The position numbers and the translations under genes were made by a program. Below, piece after piece: positions 24,260-30,318 of a stretch of 64,000 nt of DNA; the stretch's first letter is position 1; every line of letters begins with the position of its first letter. Origin of the DNA: Symbiodinium natans. Taxonomy: Eukaryota > Sar > Dinophyceae > Suessiales > Symbiodiniaceae. Below the pieces are notes generated by a model. It had not been told where the DNA came from and did no database searches. It saw nothing but the letters and a program-made list of their open reading frames with translations. Location: assembly GCA_905221605.1 (NCBI GenBank), contig CAJNDS010000427.1, positions 79,288-143,287 on the forward strand, in the 5' to 3' direction.

Positions 24260-27200
24260 CCCTAAAACAAAAAACTCAGGTTTAAAACCTAGACCCTAAA
24301 CCCTAAACCCAGGTTGGTGTTTGGCGTTCTAAAGCCCAAACCCACGGGCCCTGCCGCCTCTCACAAGGCTGTTTCGGAGGACAAGCTCTTCAAGATCTTC
24401 ATCTCACCCCTTACCTCTCTGCAGGCAGGGTTTAGGGTTTAGGGTTTACGTTTTCGGGTTTAGGGTTCAGGGTTTAGGGCTTCAGGGGTCAAGAGTAGGC
24501 CCTAATTCCCTTTGTTTTAGGGCTTTCGGTTGCCTTAAAGCCTCTTCGAACCCCAAAAAAATGGATTCTTATATTTCTAGGTGACCCGAAGCCCGGAATA
24601 CCCGAAACCCGAAACCTGACACCCTAAAACCCAAACCTTCTCTAGGGGTCTGGGCTTCCTGGCGCATGGAGCCATCCGTGTATCCCCCCCCCCCCCACTC
24701 CCTCAGTTGCAAACACTGCCCAATGTAGTCCTACAGACCTTGGGAAGCCCTCATGTAGGGCTCGGGTTTAGGGTTTTAAGGTTTCAGGGTCTTGGGGTTA
24801 AGGGTTTAGGGTTTCACCCCCACAACGGCCCAGTATTTGCACACTCCATTCCCTACATCATGGGCCCGTTTTGGTACCCCTAAACTTTCAGACGCATTCG
24901 TAGACGCCCGAAAAGCATATAATCCCCGCCCTGCAGTTGGATGACCACAACTGTGCTGGCGCCCCGGGAAGGAGCCGGGGCATTTCGAGCATGAGGGTAT
25001 AGAGATTAGGGTTCAGGGTTTCGGGCACAGGGCTGAGGGTTGAGAGCTTGATGGGTTTTGGGTTTTATGTCACGATTTTGGGGGGCTGACTGTCCAGGAA
25101 TTTAAGGTGCATCTGAAGTCCGTCAGCCTTTAGCCAAAAATCCTCAAATACCACAAGTACCCCAAATTCCCCAAAAAGCTCCTACGCCCCCCAAATGTCC
25201 CAAACACCCCTAACCACAAACACACCCCTCCCACCAAAAACATTAAAAACACCAAACAAAAAAGCCCAACTCCGCGAACACTCACCGCGTCCGACTTCGC
25301 ACGCCACAGCGCCCAAACACCACCGGGTGGGGCCGGAATTAGCTCAAAAATCAGGGCCTAACAGGCTTCGCAGTGCCAGGGTTCAAAGTCATTGTTCAGA
25401 AGGTGATCAATAGCTCTGCCTGCTTGTTGGGCTGTCAGGGTTTCCACCGGGACTTCAAGGACGAATGGGGGGGGGGGGATGGGGGGTTGGAAAGCCTGAA
25501 TGGGTGTTTCCGAAATTTGGGGGTGCCTTATTGGGGTCCTTACTATCAGGAAATTCTACCATTTGGGGGGGCTATTTTTTAGGGTCCCCTAGGGTCGTAA
25601 ACCCCAAAATCGAGGTCAAGACCACGAACCAACCCCGGCCCTTCAACCCGTGAGCCCTAAACCCTAAACCCTAAACCCTAAACCCTAAACCCTAAACCCT
25701 AAACCGAGGTCAAGACAACGAACCATCGGCTCCTTAGACGCATGTGCCGCGACTACATGTTCCGCGGCAACTCAGCGGCCAGGCCCTCGAACACGTGGTT
25801 GAGGGTTTAAGGGTTAAGGGTTTAGGGTTTAGGGTTTAGGGTTTAGGGTTTGCTTAAGAACCACAAAAATGAAGAAATAATAATCCCTAGATTTCCCTGA
25901 TAAGGAAGAATCTGTATATTTTTTGGGGTGGTTATTAAGCAGTTGGTATAGGTTTAAGGGTTCTGTGGTTTGAGGATTGGGGCTTAAAACCGAACAGGAA
26001 CCATGGCCCAGGACCCTATACAACCAATTGTATGCCTTCTACAGTCCCTGTGTAGACCTAAACCCTAAACCCTAAACCCTAAACCCTAAACCCCATGGTC
26101 CCCTTAGCAGGATCCCTTCAAGAGTATCTCAACATGATGCACGTTTGCAGTTTAGGGCTTCGGCCCCAGTGTCCTCTTATTAGGGCTTACGACACAAAAC
26201 CTAAACGCCCTAAACGGCTTGAGGGCACATCCCTAAATCCCAAACCCTAAACCCTAAACGCCAAACCTTCAATTAACCCCCAAGCGCTAAACCCTATACC
26301 CCAAACAATAAACCTGAAACCCTAAGTGCAAGAGCCAGAAATTACCCCTAACCCGATGTCTCCCTCTGCCGATCGCAGGATCCATAGGGCGGGGCCATGG
26401 GCTTCAGGGTTCAGGGTTGAGGTTTCTTAGAACACAGGAGGGCGGCTGGGGATGGGTTAAGCAACCCAACCTTTTCTGAAAATTCTTTTGTCGTCCCTAT
26501 GGGCCCCCTAGGTACTCAAACCCTTATCCCTAAACCTTAGAGAATCCTCAACAACGAATCCCACATGTCAAGCCCAACCCTAAACCCTAAACCCTCAACC
26601 CTAAACCCTAAACCCTAAACCCTAAACCCTAAGCCCTAAACCCTAAAGCCCTAAACCCTAAACCCTAAACCCTCAACCCTAAACCCTAAACCCTAAACCT
26701 TCCACCCTGAACCCGACCCTTTGGCCAGCCGACTGAGGCTCGGACTCTGGCAATGTGGGACAACGTCCGCAAGGGGGAGGCCTGACCCCCGAAACGACTT
26801 TGGGTTAAGTGCTTGGGGCATAGGGCTTCAGTGCGTACGAAGTAGGGCTTAGGGCTTAGGGTTCAGGAGTTTAGGGTTTAGGGTTTAGGGTTTAGGGTTC
26901 AGGAGTGCAGTTAACCATGCAAGGTTAGAGTTTGCAGTGTAGGGTTTGGGGGTCATCGATCATGATATGAAGTCCTAGAGTCGCTCACCCCGAGACCGTA
27001 AACCCCTGAACTGCCCTGGGCCCCCTAAACCCTAAACCCTAAACCCTAAACCCTAAACCCTAAACTCTAAACCCTAAACTCTAAACCCTAAACCCCTGAA
27101 CCCAGGGCGTGTGGATCTTCCCCCACCAGAACAATGCAGACTTCGTCATGAACTCTGCGGCCGAGTACGAGGCATCGCTCGGCAGTGAAGAGTTTTTGTT

Positions 27201-30200
27201 GGGGCCTTCTGGGCCCACACCTTCACCCTAAGGTTTCGTGTACCCAATTAGGGGATACTTGGGCCTTAAGGTACTTCCTATTGAGGTACTTTGGGGGCCC
27301 AAGCATATAATAATAAGGTACTTGGACCCTTAAGGTCAACCCTAAGCCCCAAACCCTAAAAGGGTTTCCAGCTTCAGCAGCTTCAGCAGCTTCGGGCTTA
27401 GGGGGTTGGGGGTTAGGGTTTAGGGTTTAGGATTTAGGGTTTAGGGTTTAGGGTTTAGGGTTTAGGGTTTAGGGTTTAGGGTTTCCCTAGCATCGAAACA
27501 GCCCCTCAGGCTCAAATCTGAATCCCAAAACCCTCATGAAGCTTAACCCTTCGATCCAAAAGCTTCTTCTTAGTTCAGCGGCCTAGGGTCTAGGGTTTAG
27601 GGTTTAGGGTTGAGGGTTGAGGGTTTAGGGTTTAGGGTTTAGGGTTTTAGGGTTTAGGGTTTAGGGTTTAGGGCTGCCGAAGCCGATCCAGGACAGATGG
27701 CCATGCTCAGCCCAGTGGTGCCCTGTCCCCCTTTCTAGGGTTTAGGGTTTAGGGTTTAGGGTTTCCGGTACAAGGAGGGACCCCTAGAAGGGACCCGTTA
27801 ATCTTATCCCCCATAGAACCCCTATATATACACCTTATGATCGTCCCTATATACCTAAGTAGGCCCTAAAGAGCCCCCTCAATCACCTTTAAGGTCCCTT
27901 AGAAGGTTTAGGAACCACAAGGGCAGAATCAGCAGGTTGCTGCCGGGCTTGGGGTTGGGATTTCAGTTCCCCAAACCCCAAACCCCCAAAGCCCAAATCC
28001 TAAACCCTAAAACCCTAAAACCCTAAGACCCTAAAACCCTAACACCCTAAAACCCTAAAACCCCAAAACCCGAAACCCGATAAGCCCCACCCCAAACAGA
28101 CATCCCCCTGCCAACCCTCGCCCAATTCCGCAAACCTTAAACCCTTGCCTACACCCTAAGACCCTGAAACTTCGTGGGTTTAGGGTTTAGGAGTTTTGGG
28201 TACAGGCCAGGGAAACCCTAAACCCTAAACCCTAAACCCTAAACCCTAAACCCTAAACCCTAAACCCTAAACCCTAAACCCCTAACACCCTAACACCCTA
28301 ACACCCTAACACCCTAACACCCTAAACCCTAAACCCTAAACAACCCTTTTAAAGGCTCTGAAGCAAAACTCAGCGCCTGGCGCAGATTCCGGTGCTCAAG
28401 ACCTTCATCGAGCCACTCCTTCGGGCCGCAGATGCCTCAGCTGCGTAAATGGGGTGTTAGGCTTTTGAGGGTTTAGGGTTTAGGGTTTAGGGTTTAGGGT
28501 TTAGGGTTTAGGGTTTAGGGTTTAGCTTTTCATGGTTTAGGGTGTCGGGCTTTTTGGGTTTAGGGTTTAGATTTTTTGGGTTTATGGTTTAGCGTTTAGG
28601 GCTTAGGGCTTGGGGCTTTGAGGATTTTGGGTTGAGGGTTTAGTGGTTTAGGGCTGTCGAAGATCAGTGTACACTTGGGGGGGGGGGGGGGGGGGCTACT
28701 CCCCGCCCCAACAAATATGTCCTGAACCTAGGCGGTCTCGTGATGCCAAGGTCACGCCTGAGGACGACACCTTTCCGAAGGCGCTCGTGCAACATGTGGT
28801 GAGTTCTCTAAAACCTTAAACCCTAGACCCTAAACCCTAAACCGATGATTCGGTCCCCTTTAGTGTGCTCTACAACTGACAGGCCGCCTTTTTCTAGTAT
28901 CGCAATGATGGTCCCTTTTTGGGGTACTCTAACAATCAGGTGCCGCCCTATACTGGTAACCTCAAAAGTTTAGAGATCTGACCATGTGCTTAGCTCAGCG
29001 GAACATGAGATGTGTTTTGTGACGGCAGTGTGAACTAACATTTAAGGGCGACCAGTCCTGCTTGTGACTTGCTACGATGTTGCCGTCATGGGCATCGCTA
29101 TGTGTCATTTTCGTGTTTTTTTTTTGGGGGGCGGGGGGGGAGGGGTGCCATGAGCAGAAGTACTGACGCGATCTCCGTCCTGCTGTGATGTCGAGATACT
29201 GCTTCGGGCTTTCTGCCGGCTCGCTGCTGCAAAGCGCATGACGCTTGCATCTAGACGCCTTGCAGCTTCACCTACTAGACCTCAAACCCTGTCAGCCCCC
29301 CATATTCTTCTCTGCTCAGTGAACACCACAGCCTCCAGAAACTCAAAGCCCGTCCTCCCTAGACCCCAAGCCACGAAACCCTAAATCCTAAACCCCAAAC
29401 CCTGGAACCCTGAAAGGGCCAACTTTTTGCGATAAGACAAACCTCAAACCCTGAAAAGGAAGGCCTAGGAGACCTAAGGCCCGCAAAACCCTAAACTCTA
29501 AACCCTAAACCCTAAGCCCTAAACCTAAATCGTGCAAACCCTAAACCCCCAGAACCCTCAACCCCAAACCCCAAACCCCAAACCCTCGACAGGAGAACCC
29601 CAAACCCTAAACCCTAAACCCTAAACCCTAAACCCTAAACCCTAAACCCTAAACCCTAAACCCTAAACCCTAAACCCTAAACCCTAAACCCTCCCAACAG
29701 GCTCAGGAGATGATTAACTTCCTGGACCTCTTCGCTTCCTGGCCCCCGGAGCTTACGCCGCCACTGGCGCCGGGGAGCCCAGAGTCGGCTTTGTTACGGG
29801 GCTTTAGGGGGTTTAGGGTTGAGGGTTCAGGGTTCAGGGTTTAGGGTTTCGGGTTTAGGGTTTAGGGCTAGGGCTGGGGTTAGGGTTCAGGGTTTAGGGT
29901 TTAGGGTTTAGGGCTAGGGTTTAGGGTTGAGGGTTCAGGGTTTATGGCCCAAAGTTTAGGGTTAGGGTTTAGGGTTGAGGGTTTAGGGGCTTAGGGGCTC
30001 AAGGGGTTTTTTGGGCATTACGGGTGTGGGGGGTTTGGGGCTTAAGGGTTTATAGAGGTTTCGGGTTCTAGGGGTTTTGGGATTTAGAGTTGGTTAGTTG
30101 CAGCTTCTCAAGTGAGTTCGTTTTCCTGGTGAATTACCTACTATACTGCCCTCAAAAGTAAGGGTTTGGGGTTTAGAGTTTAGGGGTTGGGTTTAGGGTC

Positions 30201-30318
30201 AAGGGTTACGGGGTTCAGGGTCAGGGTTTAGGGTTTACGAATTTGCCATATCCCGCAAGCGGAGCTGCAGAGGTTATTGCGCGAGTTCATCGGCGACGGT
30301 GCCTTTGACTGCCACTGA
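5215..30318 (+). CDS. Uridine kinase-family P-loop protein, split into many small exons
   Basis: Probable nucleoside (uridine) kinase-type phosphotransferase of the phosphoribulokinase/uridine kinase P-loop superfamily, most like the bacterial type with an N-terminal tRNA-synthetase-like extension. Exons read in phase, in family order: 5215-5287, 5445-5504, 6265-6345, 7592-7627, 8521-8592 (Walker A GPTSSGKTT), 10141-10185 (DHYYLPLDRQP), 11132-11196 (DVDYDHIESMDVERF), 13454-13509 (YNMKTGYRDG), 22150-22220 (frame doubtful), 23859-23907 (ILVIEGIHALNP), 24368-24424 (FISPLTSLQ), 25715-25777 (RLLRRMCRDYMFRGNSA), 26738-26779, 27106-27171 (WIFPHQNNADFVMN), 28386-28444, 28732-28798, 29701-29787, 30271-30318 (LLREFIGD, then TGA). 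The family motifs follow each other without inversion and most junction phases agree, so the gene looks intact. At least two short exons are missing from my model (8593-10140 and 11197-13453), and probably one near 25310. One intron hosts a copia element in sense orientation. The 5' end is unresolved and may lie upstream of the window. Confidence 0.82.
5445..5504 (+). CDS. Kinase gene exon (LNxxxxxGR segment)
   Basis: Acceptor gccag ends at 5444. Reads VRSVGSLNSLQQVGRGRKDF, which matches the segment G(V)xxVGxLNxxIxxGRxxxFI just before the kinase domain in bacterial-type uridine kinases. A GC donor after TTT (5505) gives phase 0; the frame stays open to about 5529. Confidence 0.55.
5812..5962 (+). 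repeat. Inverted-repeat element, family V (one of about five copies)
   Basis: Shares CTTAGTATGG(T/G)CC near one end and GGGGCCATG(C/T)AACT at the other with copies near 3414-3563, 37793-37921, 49998-50134 and 63405-63535. Limits approximate. Ends are complementary (AGTTxCATGGxCC type). Confidence 0.5.
6046..6120 (+). CDS. Candidate exon in the kinase gene
   Basis: Acceptor ttcag ends at 6045; 25 codons (ANELGRRHQVRKPLAKSTLG, then SASPG) with good GC3; GT donor at 6121. Flanked in the usual CCCTAAA/TTTAGGG way. It can be included or skipped without breaking phase, so it may be alternative or spurious. Confidence 0.38.
6265..6345 (+). CDS. Kinase gene exon (helix before P-loop domain)
   Basis: Begins after CCCTAAAG. 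Reads LIGLPFEHEVLACEFRQETK followed by IAEIVAQ, matching the E-x(4)-KIAxIA helix that precedes the Walker A strand in this family. GC donor after CAG. Phase 0 at both ends. Confidence 0.65.
7592..7627 (+). CDS. Kinase gene exon (12 codons)
   Basis: VKVRMAEGKQVK, from acceptor caagag to a GC donor (GTCAAG|GCGCAG). Joined to 8521 it gives KQVK-VICIAGPTSSGKTT, the usual lead-in to the P-loop. The frame is also open further, to about 7649. A perfect CCCTAAA array ends 40 bp upstream and a long TTTAGGG array starts about 30 bp downstream. Confidence 0.6.
7659..7943 (+). repeat. TTTAGGG array passing into a TTAGGGC variant array
   Basis: About 13 perfect TTTAGGG units, then about 26 units in which C replaces one T (TTAGGGC), including a block of four CAGGGCT units. 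The switch is sharp, at about 7756. Confidence 0.85.
8521..8592 (+). CDS. Kinase gene exon with Walker A P-loop
   Basis: Reads VICIAGPTSSGKTTFATKL then CRELD. GPTSSGKTT is the family form of the Walker A loop (usually GPSSSGKTTFA) and binds ATP phosphates. Acceptor ctggag ends at 8520; GT donor (GTGGGG) at 8593; phase 0 at both ends. Confidence 0.85.
8958..9086 (+). repeat. Perfect CCCTAAA array (about 18 units)
   Basis: Uninterrupted C-rich orientation of the telomeric heptamer; one of the longest in the window. Confidence 0.9.
10141..10185 (+). CDS. Kinase gene exon (DHYY motif)
   Basis: VDHYYLPLDRQPKYQ corresponds to the D-D/H-Y-Y substrate-side motif of uridine kinases. GC donor (CAG|GCTTCT). 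It may begin earlier, at 10130. About eight residues expected between the Walker A exon and this one are missing, so a short exon within 8593-10140 has escaped me. Confidence 0.8.
11132..11196 (+). CDS. Kinase gene exon (DYDHIESMD motif)
   Basis: Acceptor ctgcag ends at 11131. Reads ARKQRSDVDYDHIESMDVER, then F. It is in phase with the previous exon and matches the (E)YDFE(S/H)I(D/E)ALD segment of the family. The 3' limit is uncertain because the frame stays open to about 11250. Confidence 0.8.
11348..11459 (+). repeat. Inverted-repeat element, family IV (copy 2)
   Basis: Arms ACCCTGAGGGTCCATGTACC and GGTACATGGACCCTTAGGGT; nearly perfect inverted ends around TACTTGGGCCCTAAAGT. Confidence 0.65.
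12950..13055 (+). repeat. GGGTTTAGA octamer-like array
   Basis: About 11 units of GGGTTTAGA (GGTTTAGAG), a nine-base variant of the telomeric repeat with one GATGG variant. Confidence 0.8.
13454..13509 (+). CDS. Kinase gene exon (YNMKTG motif)
   Basis: Acceptor ctgcag ends at 13453. Reads ARAKVYNMKTGYRDGRPLH, the counterpart of PRYNFKTGKRxxxGKPL. GC donor (CAT|GCTTCA). The copia element sits in the intron that follows, 303 bp downstream. Confidence 0.82.
13510..13807. other. Intron segment with no gene
   Basis: A short TTTAGGG tract, a CCCTAAA tract (13562-13584), then unique AT-balanced sequence and a run of 22 G (13782-13803) just before the copia target site. No exon seen. Confidence 0.6.
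13808..13812 (+). repeat. Target-site duplication, left copy (AGGGG)
   Basis: AGGGG immediately precedes the 5' LTR and is repeated immediately after the 3' LTR (21639-21643). Five-base duplications are usual for Ty1/copia integrases. Confidence 0.85.
13813..13978 (+). repeat. 5' LTR
   Basis: 166 bp, starts TGCAAATCTG and ends CATCTTGCA; the same sequence recurs at 21473-21638 (constant offset 7,660, no indel). It contains a GTGACGTGACGTCG block near the end (13951-13964) that looks like a CRE/ATF-type site; no TATA box is seen. Confidence 0.92.
13979..13991 (+). other. Primer-binding site
   Basis: TGGTAGCGGGGCC directly abuts the 5' LTR. It resembles the TGGTATCAGAGC-type site complementary to the 3' end of initiator tRNA-Met used by many copia elements, with a few differences. 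Confidence 0.6.
14086..16008 (+). CDS. gag: Retrotransposon Gag with zinc knuckle and protease-like end
   Basis: 640 codons from ATG 14086 to TAG 16006-16008. The N-terminal half is capsid-like. Residues 180-260 are rich in D, E, W and Q. A zinc knuckle CFKCGGPHMRKDC starts at residue 401; its spacing is CX2CX3HX4C, one residue shorter than the usual CX2CX4HX4C. Near the C-terminus AIVDGGATSTLGS (D at residue 487) looks like the copia aspartic protease motif DSGA(T), with G replacing S. Gag therefore seems to include the protease, and a downstream gag-pol product would need to pass the TAG. Many shorter frames inside are shadows. Confidence 0.9.
   Translation: MTELKYTKDGVPIFDGSPDAFTQYKRAALLYCETVEWKKRSLVGPRLQSALEGSAKTAVEHMPATWLSHDQGAMQLLNFLRGQVRPPSLAEAGRSITRFFYAVKRRKGEGMSAWIVRHDEALLEVKRTLAEAIQEYGPPESVLSRPWSRGWSGPGQDSTPRRTSSQVGSFDGSHRGFEAQRGEEDDGGWEAAEQRLDEPNDEDERHSDASWGQWQWGHWNWQTWDKAWAWNKSDHSHQTWDASASASGQADKFLPDFVVAWLLLQRSGLDSTEKSVIVANLQNKFTTEKVKEALKLTWPDEDLRRRDTGRQGAYLTAEEEALMTENLEENMDHFEAETEEEHQAYAALEDEARSAMAALQDARRTLRDAREKQSMMRKNRSFFPGSSSSGRSGFDKPPIKCFKCGGPHMRKDCPKETAESKPKQVHFVFQATQDKDDVEMDAATAEPKATASVHQCWAAAIEDNKDHDHDAFLSLQEIVAQGKAIVDGGATSTLGSEGALQRIAQLQWQRQGQDNIEIVAGDQPSFRFGNNGRTTCMSTALVGVNLDGKPGRMQIHVHDIENQPVLLSIKALKTLGAVVDYGRDEIVLTKVNPYKVARLETTESGHQLFPLVDDVLQGAFVRQTPFVSLSEPEGATSATE
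16006..16062 (+). promoter_or_regulatory. Gag stop codon followed by a strong hairpin
   Basis: After TAG GGACAG comes CTCCTTTTGGC (16015-16025) and its exact complement GCCAAAAGGAG (16052-16062): an 11-bp stem with a 26-base loop, six bases after the stop. The frame after the stop is open all the way through pol. This layout resembles stop-codon readthrough signals of some retroviruses (UAG G followed by structure). Readthrough itself is inference. Confidence 0.5.
16283..16996 (+). CDS. Retrotransposon ORF2: SAP-like plus DUF3820-like domain
   Basis: 237 codons from ATG 16283 to TGA 16994-16996, in a different frame from gag and pol. Residues about 10-41 (AEMQEELRGW, then TSWGKTQLAARISEI) look like a SAP-type helix-extended-helix DNA-binding motif. 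Residues about 108-135 (MGFGKHAKWTYGETL, then YTKWC) resemble the FGKYKGxTxxE(x)nDxxYxxWx pattern of DUF3820/ExoX-linked domains. The C-terminus is a short charged coil (DAEKIAALEAELQDLRRK). Its codon use marks this, not the overlapping + frame, as the coding frame of the region. It overlaps the open frame that leads into pol, so expression may need frameshifting or separate initiation. Confidence 0.6.
   Translation: MAPKSLSAMNKAEMQEELRGWSEEAPTSWGKTQLAARISEIRAENQTNEMTERKLVTQINKFKNREALREHLTNEGVTWSPHQTNADLKSLALKHGMSQVPPTPSDLMGFGKHAKWTYGETLIMDSAYTKWCITTTDEEESPHWRLVRFANWARNLDTDAKKKVEQGVTKAMVGTSSVRTRSSRASAISSASWQVAEDADETELMHVEPTDAEKIAALEAELQDLRRKTGETKTSKK
16999..21438 (+). CDS. pol: Retrotransposon Pol: MTase-like region, integrase, reverse transcriptase, RNase H
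   Basis: The frame is open from just after the gag stop (16009) to 21438, but it looks protein-like only from about 17,000. First comes an unusual region: VEVGCSSESRLTAE (about 17180) and DLVWVAPESGPFSPLQ (about 17341-17385), spaced like motifs I and IV of a Rossmann methyltransferase. Then an HHCC zinc finger (HTASGHC, then RCDVC, about 18067-18178), and an integrase core with D at 18256, D at 18451 and E at 18559 (D,D35E). Reverse transcriptase: KGDISSAFLQG (D at 20071) and HIDDFMFAG (DD at 20353-20358). RNase H: WVDAAH, SSAAAETRAA, ISDSKN, WVNGDSQLANSLTK. All domains intact, no stop. Confidence 0.9.
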   Translation, partial: DEAPDRSWWSADWVAEDDAYVASGLHSKLSFSQARNLGRHYEGAMADIVGQLSKPNRVRLVEVGCSSESRLTAECLRRFGPDSAVRLSFWNGGDIETEKGRALVKRTIEELRPDLVWVAPESGPFSPLQRTNQRTAEQRASLQQKQQQAVLQYEGAASIIRAAAAIGCHTVLELSEFCEAWNHDWYTRLHGDLGFHHGVCKGCQVGLRNAQGVLMCKGWGISSDWGPLVQHLSLSCDGRHARARYEGRDSRHSTSHTEVFAKRVCSFLAQSDSWIHFALEASTAGLLESTKGLALASGRVGDEIESSQHPGSSAASGLTGGPNLPEPGRQPEEGSDALKDIPVEQRRKIFQNLRKIHTASGHCSVDYLVRSLKKRGASKDVLRCASEFRCDVCRERRRPDPRHQATLNSIAPKWHTLQCDAGTWTHPESGQKYQFMIGVDEGCRLRVAKLLFQHQTRTPNTEDFITFLEEQWFPHFGKPAEIRLDPAGCFRSSRLDQYLSERQIMPQHIPAEAHWQLPLAERAVATTKVTMTALVNEHPEMRASEALSRAIWAANSRDVYRGYSPLQHAFGRAPDELGRLGDNVLRDVPILTENGISAEFGYDVKAMLTAERTFLEEQARERLQRAEASGHRPMRQFTPGDLVYVWRRMTPKQEGSKPFRTGRFVGPCRVLATETRVEEGHLRAGSVIWLYRAGNLIKASPEQLRPASAREEAWQELQEPIEIPWTIGDTLAKNPPHSYEDVTSEASHMPATAHRDELERQESGWPTPTRRVTGKRGADQGAVGREVRPREGAGASEWEQGEDPVESSQTPVHAGGRVRSRTPLHRGRPVAHRVPLERADFLEECGLVLPDEPRKFWSSSGAAIELAIDLPKANTKKGKEWMRDLGCFFSRQLRRSNVEVSEKHLSPEQIEGFRKAKHKEVRNFVVAEAFKRLPEHLKPSRDQVLKMRWILTWKLDDSHDPKDGEPLKRDSSNNPLKPKARAVVLGYMDPAYEFRPTSSPTMNRTTRQLFLQASANMGFSISKGDISSAFLQGDAFGEDRPMYCEPLKEICEALEVPEHSTMLLTKAAYGLVEAPLQWYLTVAKFLESIGGERQFSDPCCWGFFRKDRTPIAYVCGHIDDFMFAGKGDCPEWAALRKKIQDRFKWGLWEERKFVQCGVLIQSLDNGGFCLSQPDFLDSICEVNIGRNRAKDLEANMSPGEMHQVRSVLGGLSWHANQVAPQLCAHVGLLLSKVSKGCVKDVLEVNRLVKKARATQHQKLFVHPCPSKEMPVVAAWVDAAHANRVDLGSTKGVVIGCASDKLLKGELTPITPIMWQSARIHRVCRSSAAAETRAAIDAEDELYAVRFQVFEFFGGQVSLWRCDDAVTCVPGVLISDSKNLYDRLSQTVLTLKGAEKRSDIESLCLKESMGSTGVIVRWVNGDSQLANSLTKENEPHQISEYLRRNGTWRIVFDPQLLSGRKRKQLGMDRLDEEPTAQSES
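21436..21462 (+). other. Polypurine tract region
   Basis: A purine-rich stretch containing AAAAAGAAGAAGCA and AGGGGAGGAGAA lies between the pol stop and the 3' LTR, where second-strand priming would start. It ends 10 bases before the LTR, so the exact primer is uncertain. Confidence 0.5.
21473..21638 (+). repeat. 3' LTR
   Basis: Identical by eye to the 5' LTR at 13813-13978. Followed by the AGGGG target duplication at 21639-21643. Confidence 0.92.
21644..22149. other. Intron sequence after the copia element
   Basis: Unique sequence and degenerate telomeric tracts (GAGGGTT repeats at 21868-21905, TTTAGGGG variants at 22040-22130). No gene seen. Confidence 0.5.
22150..22220 (+). CDS. Candidate kinase exon, frame ambiguous
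   Basis: One frame from acceptor atgaag (ends 22149) to a GA donor (22221) keeps phase with both neighbours and ends PMGPSLGPP, giving SLGPP-ILVIEGIHALNP on joining. Another frame (DGIKFDAMPANGTVPGAS) has better GC3 but breaks phase. Unusually it has G-rich repeats upstream and C-rich downstream, so it may not be an exon at all. Confidence 0.4.
22526..22665 (+). repeat. CCCCTAAA octamer array
   Basis: About 15 units of CCCCTAAA with two CACCCC variants, ending in normal CCCTAAA. Confidence 0.85.
23184..23723 (+). pseudogene. Uninterrupted fragment resembling the C-terminus of a C5 DNA methyltransferase
   Basis: About 180 codons without an intron, in an intron of the kinase gene, on + strand. 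The last third reads HWLMGSEALVAQCFPL and later SRAMMSQAGNSMNVIVMTAI. The latter resembles motif X (GNSVxxxV) of cytosine-5 DNA methyltransferases, and the former the RxLTxxExxxxQGFP segment before it. Catalytic motifs I and IV are not in the fragment. It could be a retrocopy, or a piece of a methyltransferase-bearing retroelement. Function is unproven. It ends with TAA at 23721-23723. Confidence 0.45.
23859..23907 (+). CDS. Kinase gene exon (IEGIHALNP motif)
   Basis: Acceptor gccgcag ends at 23858; reads ILVIEGIHALNPLYTQ, the Walker B-like strand and turn characteristic of the family (IIEGIHGLNP). GA donor (CAG|GACCCA). Confidence 0.9.
24223..24257 (+). repeat. Run of 35 C
   Basis: The longest of many C or G runs. 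Others include G at 666-696 and 13782-13803, C at 51123-51147, and shorter ones near 3210, 9935, 28677, 35960, 38186, 38970, 39782 and 60608. Confidence 0.9.
24368..24424 (+). CDS. Kinase gene exon (SPLTSLQ motif)
   Basis: Acceptor cacaag ends at 24367; reads AVSEDKLFKIFISPLTSLQ, matching (K)FKIYISPLTSLN. Phase 0 on both sides; GC donor. A G-rich tract follows at once. Confidence 0.88.
25715..25777 (+). CDS. Kinase gene exon (RLLRRxCRDY motif)
   Basis: TTNHRLLRRMCRDYMFRGNS, then A: the conserved TTDxRLLRRIxRDxxxRGxSA helix. GC donor (GCG|GCCAGG). A preceding short exon is likely near 25309-25330, where acag is followed by a frame reading PKHHRV, the expected DxHNRV counterpart. Confidence 0.88.
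26738..26779 (+). CDS. Kinase gene exon (14 codons)
   Basis: ARTLAMWDNVRKGE, matching AxxTLxMWPSVRxGEE. Acceptor gactgag; GC donor (GAG|GCCTGA). Joined to the previous exon it gives GNSA-ARTLAMW. Confidence 0.88.
27106..27171 (+). CDS. Kinase gene exon (IFPxQxxAD motif)
   Basis: Reads GVWIFPHQNNADFVMNSAAE and then YE, the near-invariant (W)IFPFQExADxMFNSALVYE segment. Acceptor cccag at 27101-27105; GC donor (GAG|GCATCG). Phase 0. Confidence 0.9.
27225..27337 (+). repeat. Inverted-repeat element, family IV (copy 3)
   Basis: Arms ACCCTAAGGTTTCGTGTACC and GGTACTTGGACCCTTAAGGT; interior GATACTTGGGCCTTAAGGTA. Lies in the intron after the IFPHQ exon. Confidence 0.6.
28386..28444 (+). CDS. Kinase gene exon (VLKxxxEPLL motif)
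   Basis: IPVLKTFIEPLLRAADASA, matching (L/I)PVLKxYAEPLL. GT donor at 28445; two leftover bases complete a codon with the first base of the next exon. Confidence 0.9.
28732..28798 (+). CDS. Kinase gene exon
   Basis: RSRDAKVTPEDDTFPKALVQ, then HV. Ends at a canonical GTGAGT donor. In phase on both sides. Fills the variable segment before the last helix of the family. Confidence 0.8.
29603..29695 (+). repeat. Perfect CCCTAAA array ending 6 bp before an exon
   Basis: Thirteen units directly upstream of the kinase exon at 29701 (linker CTCCCAACAG). Confidence 0.9.
29701..29787 (+). CDS. Kinase gene exon (MINFLDLF helix)
   Basis: AQEMINFLDLFASWPPELTP and on to PGSPES; corresponds to the AxRLLxFLxxF helix. 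Directly preceded by a perfect CCCTAAA array and followed by TTTAGGG-type repeats. Confidence 0.88.
30271..30318 (+). CDS. Kinase gene terminal exon
   Basis: RLLREFIGDGAFDCH then TGA at 30316-30318. SLLREFIGG is the conserved C-terminal end of the family, so this is the true stop. Confidence 0.9.
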   Translation, partial: RLLREFIGDGAFDCH

